Origin: Endothia cerciana
Lineage: Eukaryota; Ascomycota; Sordariomycetes; Diaporthales; Cryphonectriaceae
Assembly (NCBI GenBank): GCA_026119935.1
Contig: JALRMH010000028.1
Coordinates: 401,981 to 465,980 of the forward strand
DNA: 64,000 nucleotides
Direction of reading: 5' to 3'
Made by a program: the position numbers and the translations under genes. Below the pieces are notes generated by a model. The model was given only the letters and a program-made list of their open reading frames with translations. It was not told the DNA's origin and ran no database searches. Shown in pieces: positions 1-11,778 of the stretch (within the stretch, counting starts at the first letter, position 1; every line of letters begins with the position of its first letter).

Positions 1-276
1 CCCACACAGCCAGGCTGGGCAGACAGGGCGAGCAAGTTGCCGCGCGCCTCCGCCCTCTTGGCAAGGGACTACCATGGGACCACAGTAGAAACCCTACGTG
101 CATAGGGATGGAGGGTCCCTCCTTCGGCCAGAGCCAACTCGGCAGCCTTCCGGGAGCCGCAGTATTCACGAGAGGGACCACGTACGTTCATCTAGCCCTG
201 GCTCACTTCTCCCCCGCCCAGGCAGTTTTCTTGAACCTGGACCTTCAGTCTGGTTTTTGGGGGCGTCAAACCTTCC

Positions 277-302
277 CTCCTCCTCCTCCTCCTCCTCCTC
301 CT
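277..302. repeat. (CTC)n microsatellite
   Basis: Pure CTC/TCC triplet run inside a pyrimidine-rich stretch; not in a supported gene. Confidence 0.9.
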
Positions 303-1248
303 CTCTCCTCTCCCAGCCGCGCGATGGGAAGTGGCCTGAGCAGAAAGCCGAATGAGCCTTCGGGATGCGAGCAAGGGTATCGAGATTTGCTGCTGTGCTT
401 TTTTTCCCACGTGGTTTTTCCCTTGGGATTCCGCCCCCCCCCCCCTTCCTCCTTCCCTCCCACGGGCACTTGGGCTGGGAGGGGGGGGACCTTTTTCGAG
501 TCCCCTGTCCTGATTCATCCTTTGCGCCTCGAGTACATTGGGAAGGGGGGACATTGGCATGGCCAGGGCTCGGAGAAAAATCAGGAACACGGGGCGGGCC
601 CGGCAGGAACTTGGTCGTCGGCGTTGTCCCCCCCCCCCCCACACGAGGGCCTCAGCAGCGCGGAATCGTCCAGAAAAAACCAGATTTGTCTCCCGGCACC
701 CTCCCTCACGAAACCTACACTGAACCATGCTTCCGACCTTCCCACCGAGGAAGACCCGGGAAGGGGGCGGGGGGACCACCCAGGGCCCAGCAGAACCTGC
801 ACGTTTACACTGCCTGCGGCTGCCGTACCAGGTATGAACACCGGGAGGGGGGAAGGGGTATTAGACTTTCAGGTGAATGGTGTGGATGGTGAGGAATAGC
901 TCATAACAGGACTGCCCCGTGGGATGGGGAAAGAGGTAAAAAAAAAAATTTGATAAAAAAAAAAAAAGACCCTGGGGGTGGGGGGCTCACTGGTAACATA
1001 AGCATGAAGGCCAAACCACGGTACCGGGGCTCGTTTCCTCCCGACGACGGGGCCGACTTCTTATATCAGGTCGTCTCCCCGGCCCCATATCTCCCTGTCT
1101 TCTCTCCCTCTCTCTCGGACTATGGTACATGCAGAGCAACGACCCATGCCAACGATCCACCGCTTGTGAGAAAGGTAACCGGTTTGCGTGGTGGGGTTTC
1201 ATTGCATTGTCTAGGGGGCGGTCTGGTCGACTCGGCCGAGTTGCTCGT

Positions 1249-1276
1249 CTGGGGCCGTTGGTCTGGGGCCGTTGGC
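1249..1276. repeat. Tandem 14-mer, two copies
   Basis: The unit TCTGGGGCCGTTGG occurs twice back to back (1249-1262 and 1263-1276). It lies in intergenic DNA. Confidence 0.9.
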
Positions 1277-1600
1277 CTGGCGTGGCTGGAGGGGGGAGGC
1301 CCTCAACAGATGGCTGAGACGGCAGCTGGAGGGCGGGATGGGATCGGATTGTAGCCCGGGACGAAGACAAAACCACACGGTCCTCGTATGCGACCGTGAC
1401 CTGCCCTCCTGTCCTGCCCTGCCTCCTTCTGTATCATGTCCCCTTGGGCTTCCCCCTCATCGCCTCCTCGTCCTGCTTCCTTCCTGGTGCCTCTCCCAAC
1501 ATCCCCCCCCCCCACCTGGTGTTGTACATTTACTATCAGTATCCTATGGGTCGTAGCCCCATGAGATTCATCCCTCGCCCCAGGGCGTCCCCCCCCCAAA

Positions 1601-1622
1601 CACACACACACACACACACACA
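1601..1622. repeat. (CA)11 microsatellite
   Basis: Pure CA dinucleotide run directly after a poly-C/A tract; intergenic. Confidence 0.95.
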
Positions 1623-2007
1623 CTGTATCAGAAACGATGTTGCTCCTGTGACGATGACAATGTTTACCAAACAGACCTCATATCCTGATATTCGTATTCA
1701 TAGCTCTCTCTTGTAAGACTTCCGTGTGTATGCTTATGCCCTAATCCCCCGACCGCCCGCCGAAGCCGTCCGGAAAACCCAAATGCTTCCAAAGCAACGC
1801 AATCTGGTATCTCCTTCCGCGAAATGCAGAACCCAAACTGGATTGAGCCAAGCAACAATCATGATGAGTGAGGCCTCTCTCCCCTCCCCCTTTCGGAGGC
1901 GCTGAGCCCTGTCCCCGACCATCCCCGGTCATCCGGACACCACCCCAGTGTTCTTCGAGGCAGGCTGGACAGGGCAACAGTAAAGCAGTATCGGCAATAG
2001 TGTCAAA

Positions 2008-2278
2008 TCAATACACGCTCCCCTTGATACTCCGGTCCTCCCTCTCCGCCTTGTCGATATCGGAGAGCTCGTCCGCATCGTCCTGTGCGCCGCACCTCTC
2101 CCGCTCATCGTCGGCGTGTTCGTGTTCATCATTGCTGCTCGTGGGCGAGTCCCCCAGCCTGTTAGCCATCGTGTTCCGCCCCATCCCGCTCTGGTCACGC
2201 TTGGTCCCGCCGTTGGCAGGCTCGGCCACACCCAGGTCGAGGTGGAGGTTTTCGGCCTTGCCCGTCACGACCTTGGGA

Positions 2279-2326
<48 letters not shown>

Positions 2327-3941
2327 AGCGGCGGCTCCGTCTTCCCGGATGACGACAGCTGGCGCCGCCGCGCGAGCCGCGTGCGGTCGTCCTCGGAGGA
2401 GTCCGCGTCGCTATTAGCGAGCGAGGTCTGCCCGGAGTACGACCCGCCGAAATCCCGACCGCGTGCGTGGAGCCGGTGCGCCGGTGGGGACTTCATATCC
2501 ATCGCCCGGAGGCGGTCGTCCACACTGATGAAACTCGGGGTGCCATCCGGGCTGGAGACGGCCTCCTCGCGGGCCTTGGTCACGTCAATCTGCGGCGTAC
2601 GAGTCTTGCCCCCCGCCTCGGCGTCGGAGCAGCACAGGTCGTCATCCTCCTCGTCCTCGGACTGGAACCGCCGCGCCTGGTGCCGGCGCACGCCGAGGCC
2701 CGAGGAAGGCGTCGACGTCCCGTTCGTCGTGGGCGGCGTGGCGATGCCGTGGGTGGTGAGCGAGGACGAGACGCTGGCCGCGTTGAGAGGTTTGGCGGAG
2801 ACGGGGGAGGACGAGGCGGGAAGGCTCGGGTGGGCTGCGGTGGCGTCGCGCTTGACGAGGTCCGCGAGGGCGGAGCGGATCTGGAAGGACTTGTCGTGGT
2901 TGCAGCCGTTCGGGCAGCCGCCCCAGCGCCGGGGCGCGACGATGGGGGACTGTGACGCCGCGAGGGCCTTGTCGAGCTTGGCGGTATCCCTGCTCGTGGG
3001 CACGCCCGGGCCGTTCTTCTCCCTCTCCTTCTCCCTCTCCTTCTCCTTCTCCTTCTCCTTCTTGAGGGCCCGCTCCCGCCGTAGTTCTGACCAGGTCCGC
3101 AGCTTGGTTTCCAGCATGTACTTGCCGCTCTCCTGCTTGTTCATGATGAGGAACTCGCAGTGGTTGATGTTTCGGAGGTCTTCAAAGTACTCGACGCTGA
3201 AATGGTACCACTTCATGAGGAAGACGCGAGACATGAGGCCGTGGGTGACTGAAGGAACGCGTGGTCAGCATCCTGTCGTGCCCTCCGGGGCCAGGCGCAC
3301 ATGGGACGGCACCCCAACATACCAAGGACACAGACACTGGCAAAGTCGTCCTCCCCAAACTGCCTCCACAGGCTCTCGTTGAAACCACTGATCCGGTCGT
3401 AGGCATCCGCCGCGCTCTCGCCGTTGGGTATCCTGTAGAAGAAATGCCCATAGTCGGCGCGCTCCTGCCACATGCGCTCCATCTCGGCGGAGCACGGCTG
3501 GAAGTTCCCAAAGTCCTGCTCGCGCAGGCGGGGCTCCTCGTACACCTTGATATTGTTCCGCTTGAACGGCGAGGGCTCGTCCTCGTCCGAGGTCAGGGTA
3601 GCGAGTATGCCCTCGGTGGTCTCGCGGGTCCGGCGGTAGGGGGAGGTGAAGAAGTGCAGCGTGTCGTCGGCCCGCAGCGTGTTGCGTAGCCTCCGGCCGG
3701 CGTCGTGCGCCTGGTCCCAGCCATCCTTGGTCAGCTTTACGCGGTGGTCGGGGATGGTCTGGTGGATATCGCGGTTTTCTGTCCCGGGGGGGGGGGGGGA
3801 GGAAGGCTGGTCAGCAATGTGCCGCTTGCCTACTGGTGGCGTAGGTATGGCAGAGGTGTGGGGGGTCCCGGGTGGGAGAGACTTACTGTTGCCCTCAGAC
3901 TGGCCGTGTCTGATGAGGATGATGAGGCGAGGCTTTGCCAT
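2008..3941 (-). CDS. DET1-like histidine phosphatase (phosphoglycerate mutase family)
   Basis: Three exons on the minus strand: 3941-3887, 3778-3323 and 3248-2008, giving 583 residues. The N-terminal domain begins with the catalytic signature IRHGQSEGN (His12), which is completed across intron 1 to read EGNKNRDIHQTIPDHRV. The second histidine is in VTHGLMSRVF (His173), formed across intron 2. This is the histidine-phosphatase superfamily, close to budding-yeast Det1 (a broad-range acid phosphatase linked to sterol transport); that functional transfer is inference. After about residue 260 the protein is low-complexity: a KEKEKE-type charged stretch, Ser/Pro-rich segments and a 15-Ala run. Intron 1 (108 nt) is a multiple of three and stop-free, so a naive reading runs through it, but splicing restores the family motif. 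Its 3' end has a C14 run before the AG. The substrate is unknown. Confidence 0.88.
2281..2325 (-). repeat. (GCA)15 poly-alanine tract
   Basis: A pure triplet run in the DET1-like gene encodes 15 consecutive Ala with identical codons. It lies in the disordered tail, so length changes are probably tolerated. Confidence 0.95.
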
Positions 3942-5573
3942 ATCTGGTCAGCTTGCTATCGGCGCCAGGGAAGGTCTGATAGCCAGGTGGGCAGGTCGGG
4001 GAGAAGGGGGGCAGCAACAACTATGGTGCTGTATCTATAGGCAGCGAGGTAGAGGCGCAACTGGGGAGGGGGAAGGGCCGGCAAGTCACAGGGTGCTCGG
4101 GAGGGTAAACGGGGTGGGATGTGAGCCAACTCTGGTCAACATTAAACAAGACACGTCCTATGCCAGGACAACAAAGACCGTGCAGAGGTGATGTGTGATG
4201 TGCAGAATGTATAGGGCGGAGTTGTGGAGGCGCGAGGGGTTAGACGGGAGGTAGTGGAGTTGAAGTAAGTAAGTAAGTACCCCTTTGCCTCTGCGTTGTG
4301 GGACGGGAGCCATCCGGTCCAGGACACCCAAGAGATCTGTAGTCGTCGCAACAGCTCGAGACTTGGCCTCGGGAAGGGTCGAGACGGGAGGCGACAGAAG
4401 CCGTAGTTACTTGGTGGGCTGTAAGGTTCCCGAGACGGGGGACAGTGGCGTGTAGTCTGTTTCCGGAGGGGTTCAGCCCGATATGCGGATCCTTAGTTCC
4501 GGGCCAGTAGACCGGGTTGCAGGAGAGTGCATAGGACTTTGGGGGGAGATGCTTCGCAGGCCAGGCAGAGAGAGGTTGTTGGGCGTCAGGTGCGTTCACG
4601 GGCTGCGGGTGTGCGCACGAGATGGAGTCTGTTGGACGACAACCAGACAAGTCTTGTACTATGTACTATGTACGGGACGTTGGGTGGGGATTGTCACCAA
4701 ATTTACGCTGGACGGGCCTGGACGGGCCTGGACGGGCCCTATCCCAAGCAGCCGCCATGCCCTATAACATGGCGCTACGTACCCTCGGCAGTGTGTCCTC
4801 CCCTCTCCCCTTTCCCCCCCCCTGGCGTCGTTTCAAAATACAGCCAACCCTATTGGCACCGATGCCGCCCTGGCTCTCTGGCCCTTTTCCAAGTATTCGG
4901 GTCGGCCTGGTATTCTGATGTAGCCCTAACATCCTGCATAATACGACCTGCCGATCAGCTGATTCACCCCTTCCGACCGGCCGACCGAGGGTCAACAGTC
5001 GACTGATCTCCTTGCCGATCAGCATCGACGAGGCGGCAATCGCGGTGGTCCGATTCGCGGTGGTGGATTACAGGTGCCGCCCTCTCGAGGGAAAAAGGAA
5101 GATCGCCAAACCGAGTCTGTACAACGCATGCGCGGCTGAAAGGAGCCCGGCAGTTGTCGTACTGTTCATCCCGAGATATTCCACTTTCTGTTTGGGTGTT
5201 TCGTTTAGGTTGCCCCGTTTCGAACCGCCGCCGCCGCCGCCGCCGTAACCTTATCTACGCCCTCCGCATAATAAATCCTCAACAGAAAGGCAGGGTCTTA
5301 CCACCGACACGGGGGGGAGCGGGGGGGGAAGGCTCACGCGCGGCTATTTTCAACCTCCCCCGCAAGGCCAACGTCGCGCCTAAACTCTTTCGCGCCTGGT
5401 CGACCCGTTTTAGGCGCCCGCCCTGGTGCGTCCGCACAGCCGCAAGCAGGCAGACACCCTCCTCCTCTCCAATACTACTGCACGACAATCACACAAACAG
5501 GCCCCAGCTCAGCAGCAGAGGAAGGCGGACAGGAGACCCCGGTACCCGCCTGCAGCAAGCCCTTCTCGTCAAC
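3942..5573. promoter_or_regulatory. Divergent intergenic region between DET1-like and PRKRIP1-like genes
   Basis: About 1.6 kb between two divergently transcribed genes, so it must hold both promoters. It contains an AAGT tandem near 4264-4279, GTACTATGTACTATGTAC near 4658, a tandem decamer (4711-4740) and a (CCG)7 run at 5225-5245. No TATA box or binding site could be assigned with confidence. Confidence 0.5.
4711..4740. repeat. GGACGGGCCT tandem decamer, three copies
   Basis: Two perfect copies and a third ending in C instead of T. It lies in the shared upstream region of the DET1-like and PRKRIP1-like genes. Confidence 0.9.
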
Positions 5574-6215
5574 ATGTCCGCCCCGGGCCCCGAGGCGATC
5601 CCCGTCTCCGCCGACCCGCGCTCCAGGCGCCCCGTCAAGAAGCGCGCCCTCACCCCCGTCTCGCAGCAGGCCTCGCAGCTCGACAGCCTCTTCGCGCGCC
5701 CCGAACAGGACATCCGCATCCCCTCCGGCCCGCCCGACCCCAGGCGGAAGCTGCCCCTGCCGCCCGAGATCGTGACAAACGTCCAGGGCTCGTCGGCCGG
5801 TGCCGGTTCTGGCGAGTTCCACGTCTACAAGGCCGCGAGGCGGAGGGAGTATGAACGGCTCAGGATCATGGATGAGGAGGTGAGGCAGGAGGACGCGCAG
5901 AGGGAGTTCGAGGAGACGAAGAAGGTTCTGGAGGGGGAGGACCGGAGGAAGACGGAGCGCAACCGCGCCAAGAGGGAGAAGATGAAGGCGAGGAAGGAGA
6001 AGGCCAAGGCGGGCAAGAAGAATGGGGCCAAGCAGGCAGACGGCGCCGTCGCTGCTCAGGGTAGTGGTGTCAAGGCGCGGGTGGTTGGGGCCAGGAGTGA
6101 GGGTGAGGACGGCGAGGCTGGGAACGGCACGATGGATGTCGATACCAAGGACGGGGAGGCTCCTCAGGCGACGGCGGCTGACACCCCGGGCCTGCTCATA
6201 CATGACGACGATTGA
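5574..6215 (+). CDS. PRKRIP1-like protein (DUF1168 family)
   Basis: Single exon of 213 residues. The ATG at 5574 starts the first segment that aligns with the family; the frame is open upstream but low-complexity. The diagnostic block is GSSAGAGSGEFHVYK (residues 72-86), followed by RRREYERLRIMDEE and a long charged, Lys/Arg-rich helix to about residue 155. That is the layout of the PRKR-interacting protein 1 family, small nuclear double-stranded-RNA-binding proteins found with spliceosomes in animals. The C-terminus is Gly/Ala/Asp-rich and ends in an acidic DDD. Its role in a fungus is inferred from family membership only. The stop lies 170 bp from the stop of the convergent CCT3 gene, so 3' UTRs probably overlap. 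Confidence 0.9.
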   Translation: MSAPGPEAIPVSADPRSRRPVKKRALTPVSQQASQLDSLFARPEQDIRIPSGPPDPRRKLPLPPEIVTNVQGSSAGAGSGEFHVYKAARRREYERLRIMDEEVRQEDAQREFEETKKVLEGEDRRKTERNRAKREKMKARKEKAKAGKKNGAKQADGAVAAQGSGVKARVVGARSEGEDGEAGNGTMDVDTKDGEAPQATAADTPGLLIHDDD

Positions 6216-6385
6216 GCAGGGGTTCGCGAACCCGACTCGGATACCATTGGGAACGTGGCGGGCAGCACGCCTTGCTGCTAAGTGTCATTTTCTCTACCTG
6301 GGCCGATATCTATGGATAATACAGGGTATGATCAAGCCAACACATCTTTATTTCGAGGCACCCGGTCTAATCTCATAACCCTCCC

Positions 6386-8388
6386 TCAGTCATCGCCTCC
6401 ACCGGTACCGACGCCAGCCGGTGCCTTCTTCGCGCTGCAGATGTCGTCGACGCGCAGCAGCAGGCAGGCGGCCTGCCGAGGTCAGGTTAGCAGGAAGGCC
6501 AAAAGGATGGGAAAGATAGATACCGAGTCACACAAAGTATCGAGACACGACCTACCTCAATAGCCGTCTTGATGCTCTGCAGCTTGATCGCCTGCGGCTC
6601 CCACACGCCGTACTCCTTCATGTCCGCCAGCGCACCCGTGTCACCGTTGATTCCCCATGAGCTCAGACCCTCGGCGTGCTTGGCGCGCAGATCCGTCAGG
6701 ACACGCACGGGGCTTGCGCCTGCGTTCTGGATCAGTGTCCGGGGGATGACCTCCATCGCCTCGGCTACAGCCTTGTAAGGCCACTGCTGCACACCCTCGA
6801 CACCCTTGGCCAGCTCGTTCAGTTTCACGGACACAGCCATCTCTGTCGCACCGCCACCGGGCGACAGGCGTGGGTGGAACATGACATTGCGTGCCACACC
6901 CATGGCGTCCTGTAGGTTCCTCTCGACCTCGTTGAGTACATCCTTCGAAGGGCCGCGTAGCAACACTGTGCAAGCCTTGGGCTCGGAGCACTGCGTCAGG
7001 AACGTGAAGTATTCGTCGCCGATCTTCTCAATCTCAAATAGGCCGCACTTGGTGCCGACGTCGGACTCCTGGAGGTCTTCCACCCGGTTGACAATGGTGG
7101 CGCCCGTCGCTCTCGCGATTCTGTTGTTGTCCGTCTTCCTCACACGACGCAGTGCTGTGATGTTGGCCTTCATGAGGTAGTGTTGCGCAAGGTCTGTGAC
7201 ATGTCAGTGGTTTTCGCGGTGCCAAGATCCATGACTTTAGGAAGTGGGCTGACCTGACACTCCCTTCTCGGTGATGACGAGATCCGGCTTGACGGCCAGT
7301 ATCGCCTCGGCCATGGCCTTGACCTGCTCTTCCTCGATCTGCAATATCCGCTGCCAATCTTCCTCCTTGGAGATCTCAATGTTCGTCTGCGACTCGCCCT
7401 TCTTGTACTCAAGCGGGCAGTCGAGCAGCACGATCCTGGGATTCTCGATCTTCCTCCTCATCTTGGGATGTGTGATATCCTTATTGAGCATGACACCGTC
7501 CAGGACCCTGCTGTCCTCGATCTCACCGCCAGGGACCTTCTCAACACGGGCGTAGCGCTTGATATCAACCTCGGTCTTGCCGTTGCCCACCTCCCATGAC
7601 ACGGTCCGCACAGCCTTGAGGGCGAGGCTGCACATGAGCTCCGACCACCGCGAGACAAACTTGGTGCCGATGGACGATGATATCAGTCCGTACATGGCCT
7701 TGTCGTCGTCGATATCGATTGGGAGGGAGATGTCTTCAATGATCTGCAGGGCGTCGGCAAGAGCGCGCTTGAAGGCGGAGATGATCACAACAGGGTGGAT
7801 ATTTCGCTCGAGTTGGGGCATTGCTTGTGCCAGTATCTCACCGGCTTGACCGATAGTCAGCATCCCAAGGTCATCTTGTGGAGGGGGGAGGGCTGAGACG
7901 TACCTAGGATGATGACCGTTGTGGTACCATCGCCGACCTCCTCGTCTTGCGTCCGGCTAAGCTCGATCATGCTCTTCGCTGCGGGGTGCGAGACTTCAAT
8001 CTCTCGCAGGATCGCGTGTCCGTCGTTGGTGAGCACGATGCCTCCCATGGGATCCAACAGCATCTTCAGCATGGCCTTGGGGCCGAGACATGATCGAATG
8101 ATGTCGGCAACACTGGTACACACGGTGGTCAGTATTCTGTCTCGTTCCGAGTCGGTGGACGACCGCCCGGGGGGGGGGGGGGAAGGGGGAGGAAAGGCGC
8201 TCACATTTTCGCAGCAGTGATGTTGGACAGCTGAGCTTTCCTACCGGTCTGCCTCTCACCGCTGGCGGTGTCTGTAGATAGCTGCGTTTTAGCTTGGTAA
8301 CCTCTGGTGGTCGCCTGAGGGAGCTCTGCAAGAGCTCCATCTCCTTAGTGGGGCACAACATACTCATAACCAGGACTGGGGCCTGCAT
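6386..8388 (-). CDS. T-complex protein 1 subunit gamma (CCT3), cytosolic chaperonin
   Basis: Six exons: 8388-8364, 8271-8205, 8112-7904, 7844-7254, 7193-6556 and 6472-6386, summing to 538 residues, the usual length. CCT3 is one of eight paralogous ATPase subunits of the TRiC/CCT ring that folds actin and tubulin in the cytosol. The start MQAPVLVM joins across intron 1 to NTASGERQTGRKAQ, then VADIIRSCLGPKAMLKMLLD and the nucleotide-binding GDGTTT (Asp92-Thr96). The apical and lower equatorial domains follow (ITEKGVSDLAQHYLMKANI, formed across intron 4). The last exon gives AACLLLRVDDICSAKKAP and a Gly-rich tail GVGTGGGDD. Intron 2 (8204-8113) contains a G14/C14 tract. No frameshift or missing motif was seen. 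Confidence 0.96.
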
Positions 8389-10653
8389 CTTGACTAGTTT
8401 GCTTCAGAGGCCGGATGTGATAGTTATCAGGAACCAGAGAGCAGTGGTGACGAAGTAACCGGCACAGCAGAAACAGTGTTGGCTGGACTGGTCTGACCGA
8501 ATACTAGCGAGGCTGTTGACAGCAGGTGAGCCCCTCGTTGGGAGTCGCGGTTGAAGAAAATGCTGGTGCCGCGACGGCGGGCTGATGGGAAAAGTGGGTT
8601 CTGCCGCGGGCGGGCGTCTAATGCCTGCCGCCACAGTAGAGCTGGCCCAGCGGGACACTACCCCCTGGCACCTGGCACCTGGCACACGCCTAGCATGAAC
8701 TATTTGGTTGGCACGGTTGGTCATCAACCAACACACGTGCACACAAGCGAGGCGTACCAAGATGAAGATCGTAGTCCTCTCATGACTCCCGAAGGCCACT
8801 GCTGGAAGCCTTGGTCGCTGCATCGGCATTTATATACCAATCCAAGTCGCAGGAATCCTTCAGACTCAACATAATACCTTACGGGACGAAGAACGCTGCC
8901 CAGCAATCCTCCACTTCCAATGCCCCGAGATCTGGACAAGTCAGACGAGTGCTGCTTGTCCTGGTATGTAAGGCATCGCCTCGTCTAGGCCAATCAAGAC
9001 TTATTGGAAACATTCTCGCTTGAGCGGTAGATGCTGATCTCGGTCAGAATTCCAGTTCAGTCGAGCTCTGGCCCTGAACTTTTCCGAAAAGCTTTGAGCG
9101 TCTGCTCGCACCAATGAGTGAATTTACAATTACTGACACCGATAGCAATCCGAGTCCTGAGTAGTATGTCCGGAAGTAACCAACCAGATATCCTACGATG
9201 ATCCTCAAATTCTATCCATAGTAGACTCCGAGGTATCCAGCCCTACTCATCCCATCGATATGAGCGGCTGCAAGCCCATGGAGGGATCCCGGCACGAGAC
9301 TGGCCGAGTCTACGTGGATCAGCAGTATGGGCTTCTATGAGAATATCAGCTGGACTAATGTCTTTCTCACCATTTGCGACCATCGTCTTGCCTCTCACGT
9401 AGCTTTGCAGGGCTACATGGTGATGGATCGTTACTCCACCATCGGCTCTTTCCTATGCAAGCGCCTGAGGGACTGAAATTGGCAGCGCCGTCCTCGTAGC
9501 TGTGGTTGGCCCGACTGAATTGCCTCAAGGCCAACTTCGATTCAAACAGGAGCCCCACACGCAAGTCAGCCCCGCTCTCACATAAACCATAAGCCCTGTC
9601 CCCATTTTGAGGCAGGGAGGATTTATAAGGACTGTTGACGTCCCCTGCCGGAGTCGAGCAGACAGCCACAGTCCTCCTGTCCGCAGCTCTCAAGACCATC
9701 ATGTCTGTGAAAGGTGCATGTGTTCCATCTTGCAAGCTGCTGTGGGATAGTGCTTCTAGGATGAGGGGAGGGAGGCTGAGGGCCACCGTCCTCGGAACCC
9801 GAAGAGCCGACATCTCCGGGACACGGTCACCATCGGGCGGCGGCCAAGCCGATCTCAGAAGGATACCGTGCTTGACGTGGTCGCGATGATGAGTGTTTCC
9901 TTTAGGCATCTCAATGGCCAGAATTGACGGCGGCTACGTCGGAGAGGATCGAGAGTATGCAGTCGACACTGGTGGAGTATGAGAGGGATGGTGTAAGGAG
10001 CCAGCGAGACTTGGTGGCTGCATATCCTAGGCGGTTTGGCCGTGTTCTAGACAGTCGGTGAAGTATGACTGGCACTTTTGTTCCCGATATTTGCGACTTA
10101 GGCATCATGTTGTGCTGCGAAACAGTCTCCTTACCACTCTTAGGTACCTAAGGCCGCTGGTGCTCCGCGTGAGATCTCCGCAGCCTCCCTTTGCTCTAGG
10201 ATCCAACCAATAATACACATACGGAAGTTATCGACATCGTGTGCTGAAAATGGTACGAGGGGGGGAATCGTGAAGTAGTCGCATCATACGATTGAAGTAC
10301 GACCAGAGATGCCCTAGCAGCAAGCCAGAGACCATGCGGCTCAAAGACTTACATAGGCCGGTCCGGTCTCCAACCCCCCGGACCGGCAGAGAGATCGGGC
10401 TCGAGCGGCAAGCGTATCAGTAACAATGGGTCCTATTTCACCTTTGACTGCATATATGCAACGTCCCCCAAACAAGTGGGAGGAAGGGAAGAAAGAAAAG
10501 AAAGGGGAAGAAAAAAAAAGGAAGCCAGGATCACTGCCCATCGGACGTTCCAATATCTTGATGCTCGTCTGTGCAATTTAGAACGCCTGACGCAGGGTGT
10601 CTTCCTATCGGCATCGACCTCGAAACTTAGCACGGCGCCCCAATTCGGTTAAG
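8389..10653. other. Intergenic region upstream of CCT3 and of the aldolase gene
   Basis: About 2.3 kb between divergently oriented CCT3 and the class II aldolase gene; promoters must lie here. A CTGGCAC-type tandem (near 8666-8686) and an A-rich run near 10506-10519 are visible. One moderately long minus-strand open frame (9367-9909) is listed separately as a weak candidate. Nothing else is recognisable. Confidence 0.5.
9367..9909 (-). CDS. Weak candidate: hypothetical 180-residue ORF
   Basis: An ATG-initiated, stop-free frame of 180 codons in DNA of moderate GC, longer than its surroundings would suggest. The product has no signal peptide, membrane segment, repeat or motif I recognise. It could be a lineage-specific gene, a relic, or chance. 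I see no splice-supported extension. Listed so that it is not lost. Confidence 0.2.
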   Translation of the reverse strand: MPKGNTHHRDHVKHGILLRSAWPPPDGDRVPEMSALRVPRTVALSLPPLILEALSHSSLQDGTHAPFTDMMVLRAADRRTVAVCSTPAGDVNSPYKSSLPQNGDRAYGLCESGADLRVGLLFESKLALRQFSRANHSYEDGAANFSPSGACIGKSRWWSNDPSPCSPAKLRERQDDGRKW

Positions 10654-11778
10654 ATGGCACCGGCGGCGACATCAGAGGTACCCACCACCGCCGTTGCGGT
10701 CACTAAGGCGCGGCCGGTTGAGGGGGTCGAGAAGGAGGTCACGCCGCTCGAGGCCATCTCACATGGAGATGTTCTGCCCGGTGAGTTCCGAGCAACCCTT
10801 CCGTCGCGCCCGGGGTGATGTGATGGCTCGACCTCGAGATATCGAGACCACCCAGGACGGGCTCATATACCGCTTATGGGGCTCCTCTGACGGAACTTTC
10901 ACTTCGATAACCTCGGCCTCGGTCGTACAACAGGAAAGTCACTGACGCTTTACTCACCAGATATACCCACCTTCCCCAGCTACACCACGGAGCGGCGGCA
11001 CATCCTCGTTCACATGGCCGCCGTCTTCCGGAACTGGTCACGCATGGGCTACGCGGAGGGCCAGTCAGGGCACATCTCGGTCCGCGACCCGGAGTTCCCC
11101 CAGCTCATGTGGATGAACCCGCTCTCGCGGCACTACGGGACGCTGACGGCGGGCGACTTCATCCCCATGGAGATCGCGACGGGACGCATCGTGGGGGGCC
11201 GCCCCAACCCGGCCACGGGGAGGGTCACGGGCAACAAGGCGGGCTACTACATCCACAGCGCGATCCACAAGCGGCGGGGCGACATCCACGCGGTCTGCCA
11301 CGCGCATACCGCGGCGGGGCGCGCGTGGAGCGTCTTCGCCCGCCCGCTCGAGATGATCACGCAGGACGTGTGCTCCCTCCACAACTGCCACGCGGTCTAC
11401 GCGGCCTACGGGGGCATCGTGTTCGCGAGCGACGAGGGCGAGCGGATCGCCGACGCGCTGGGGCAGCACAACAAGGGCGCGATCCTCATGAACCACGGGC
11501 TGCTGAGCGTCGGGGACACGGTGGACGAGGCCGGGTTCATCTTCGGGCTGATGGAGCGGAGCTGTGCCATCCAGCTGCAGGTCGAGGCGGCGTGTGCGGG
11601 CGGTAGGCTGAAGAAGAACATAATCAGCGATGAGGAGGCGGCGTACAACTGCAAGATGGCGAGTGAGAGGAACGCGCTGTACAGGGAGATGCAGCCGGAC
11701 GTTGAGCTGGAGATTGAGGAGGCCGGCGGGGAGGAGGTGCTTGCGAGGGGGTTTGAGCACCTGACCATCACGTTGTGA
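10654..11778 (+). CDS. Class II aldolase/adducin domain protein
   Basis: Two exons, 10654-10780 and 10961-11778, giving 314 residues. The 180-nt intron begins GTGAGT and ends CACCAG; joining gives SHGDVLPDIPTFPSYTTERR. The aldolase/adducin N-terminal domain covers about residues 50-250. Metal-binding candidates are CHAHT (His156, His158) and the downstream MNHG (His221). A glycine-rich phosphate-site-like stretch GYAEGQSGHIS precedes them. The family includes fuculose/rhamnulose-phosphate aldolases and adducin head domains. Fungal members with this architecture are mostly uncharacterised soluble proteins, so the substrate cannot be stated. The metal ligands look intact, which fits an enzyme rather than an adducin-type scaffold. 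It stands at the left edge of the gene-poor region. Confidence 0.92.

Larger units (their letters stand above)
1..2007. other. Intergenic, no gene recognised
   Basis: Open frames here are low-complexity, driven by pyrimidine and G tracts, and match no family I know. The stretch holds poly-C and poly-G runs near 437, 481 and 630, an A-rich patch at 937-967 and several simple repeats listed separately. The last bases are presumably the 3' flank of the minus-strand phosphatase gene ending at 2008. Confidence 0.6.

Noticed and set aside
108..899. 263-codon plus-strand frame near the left edge
   Set aside because: Made of Pro and Gly runs from homopolymers; no motif and competing frames on both strands.
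5475..6203. Long antisense frame over the PRKRIP1-like gene
   Set aside because: Shadow of a GC-rich coding region; the plus strand carries the conserved family motif.
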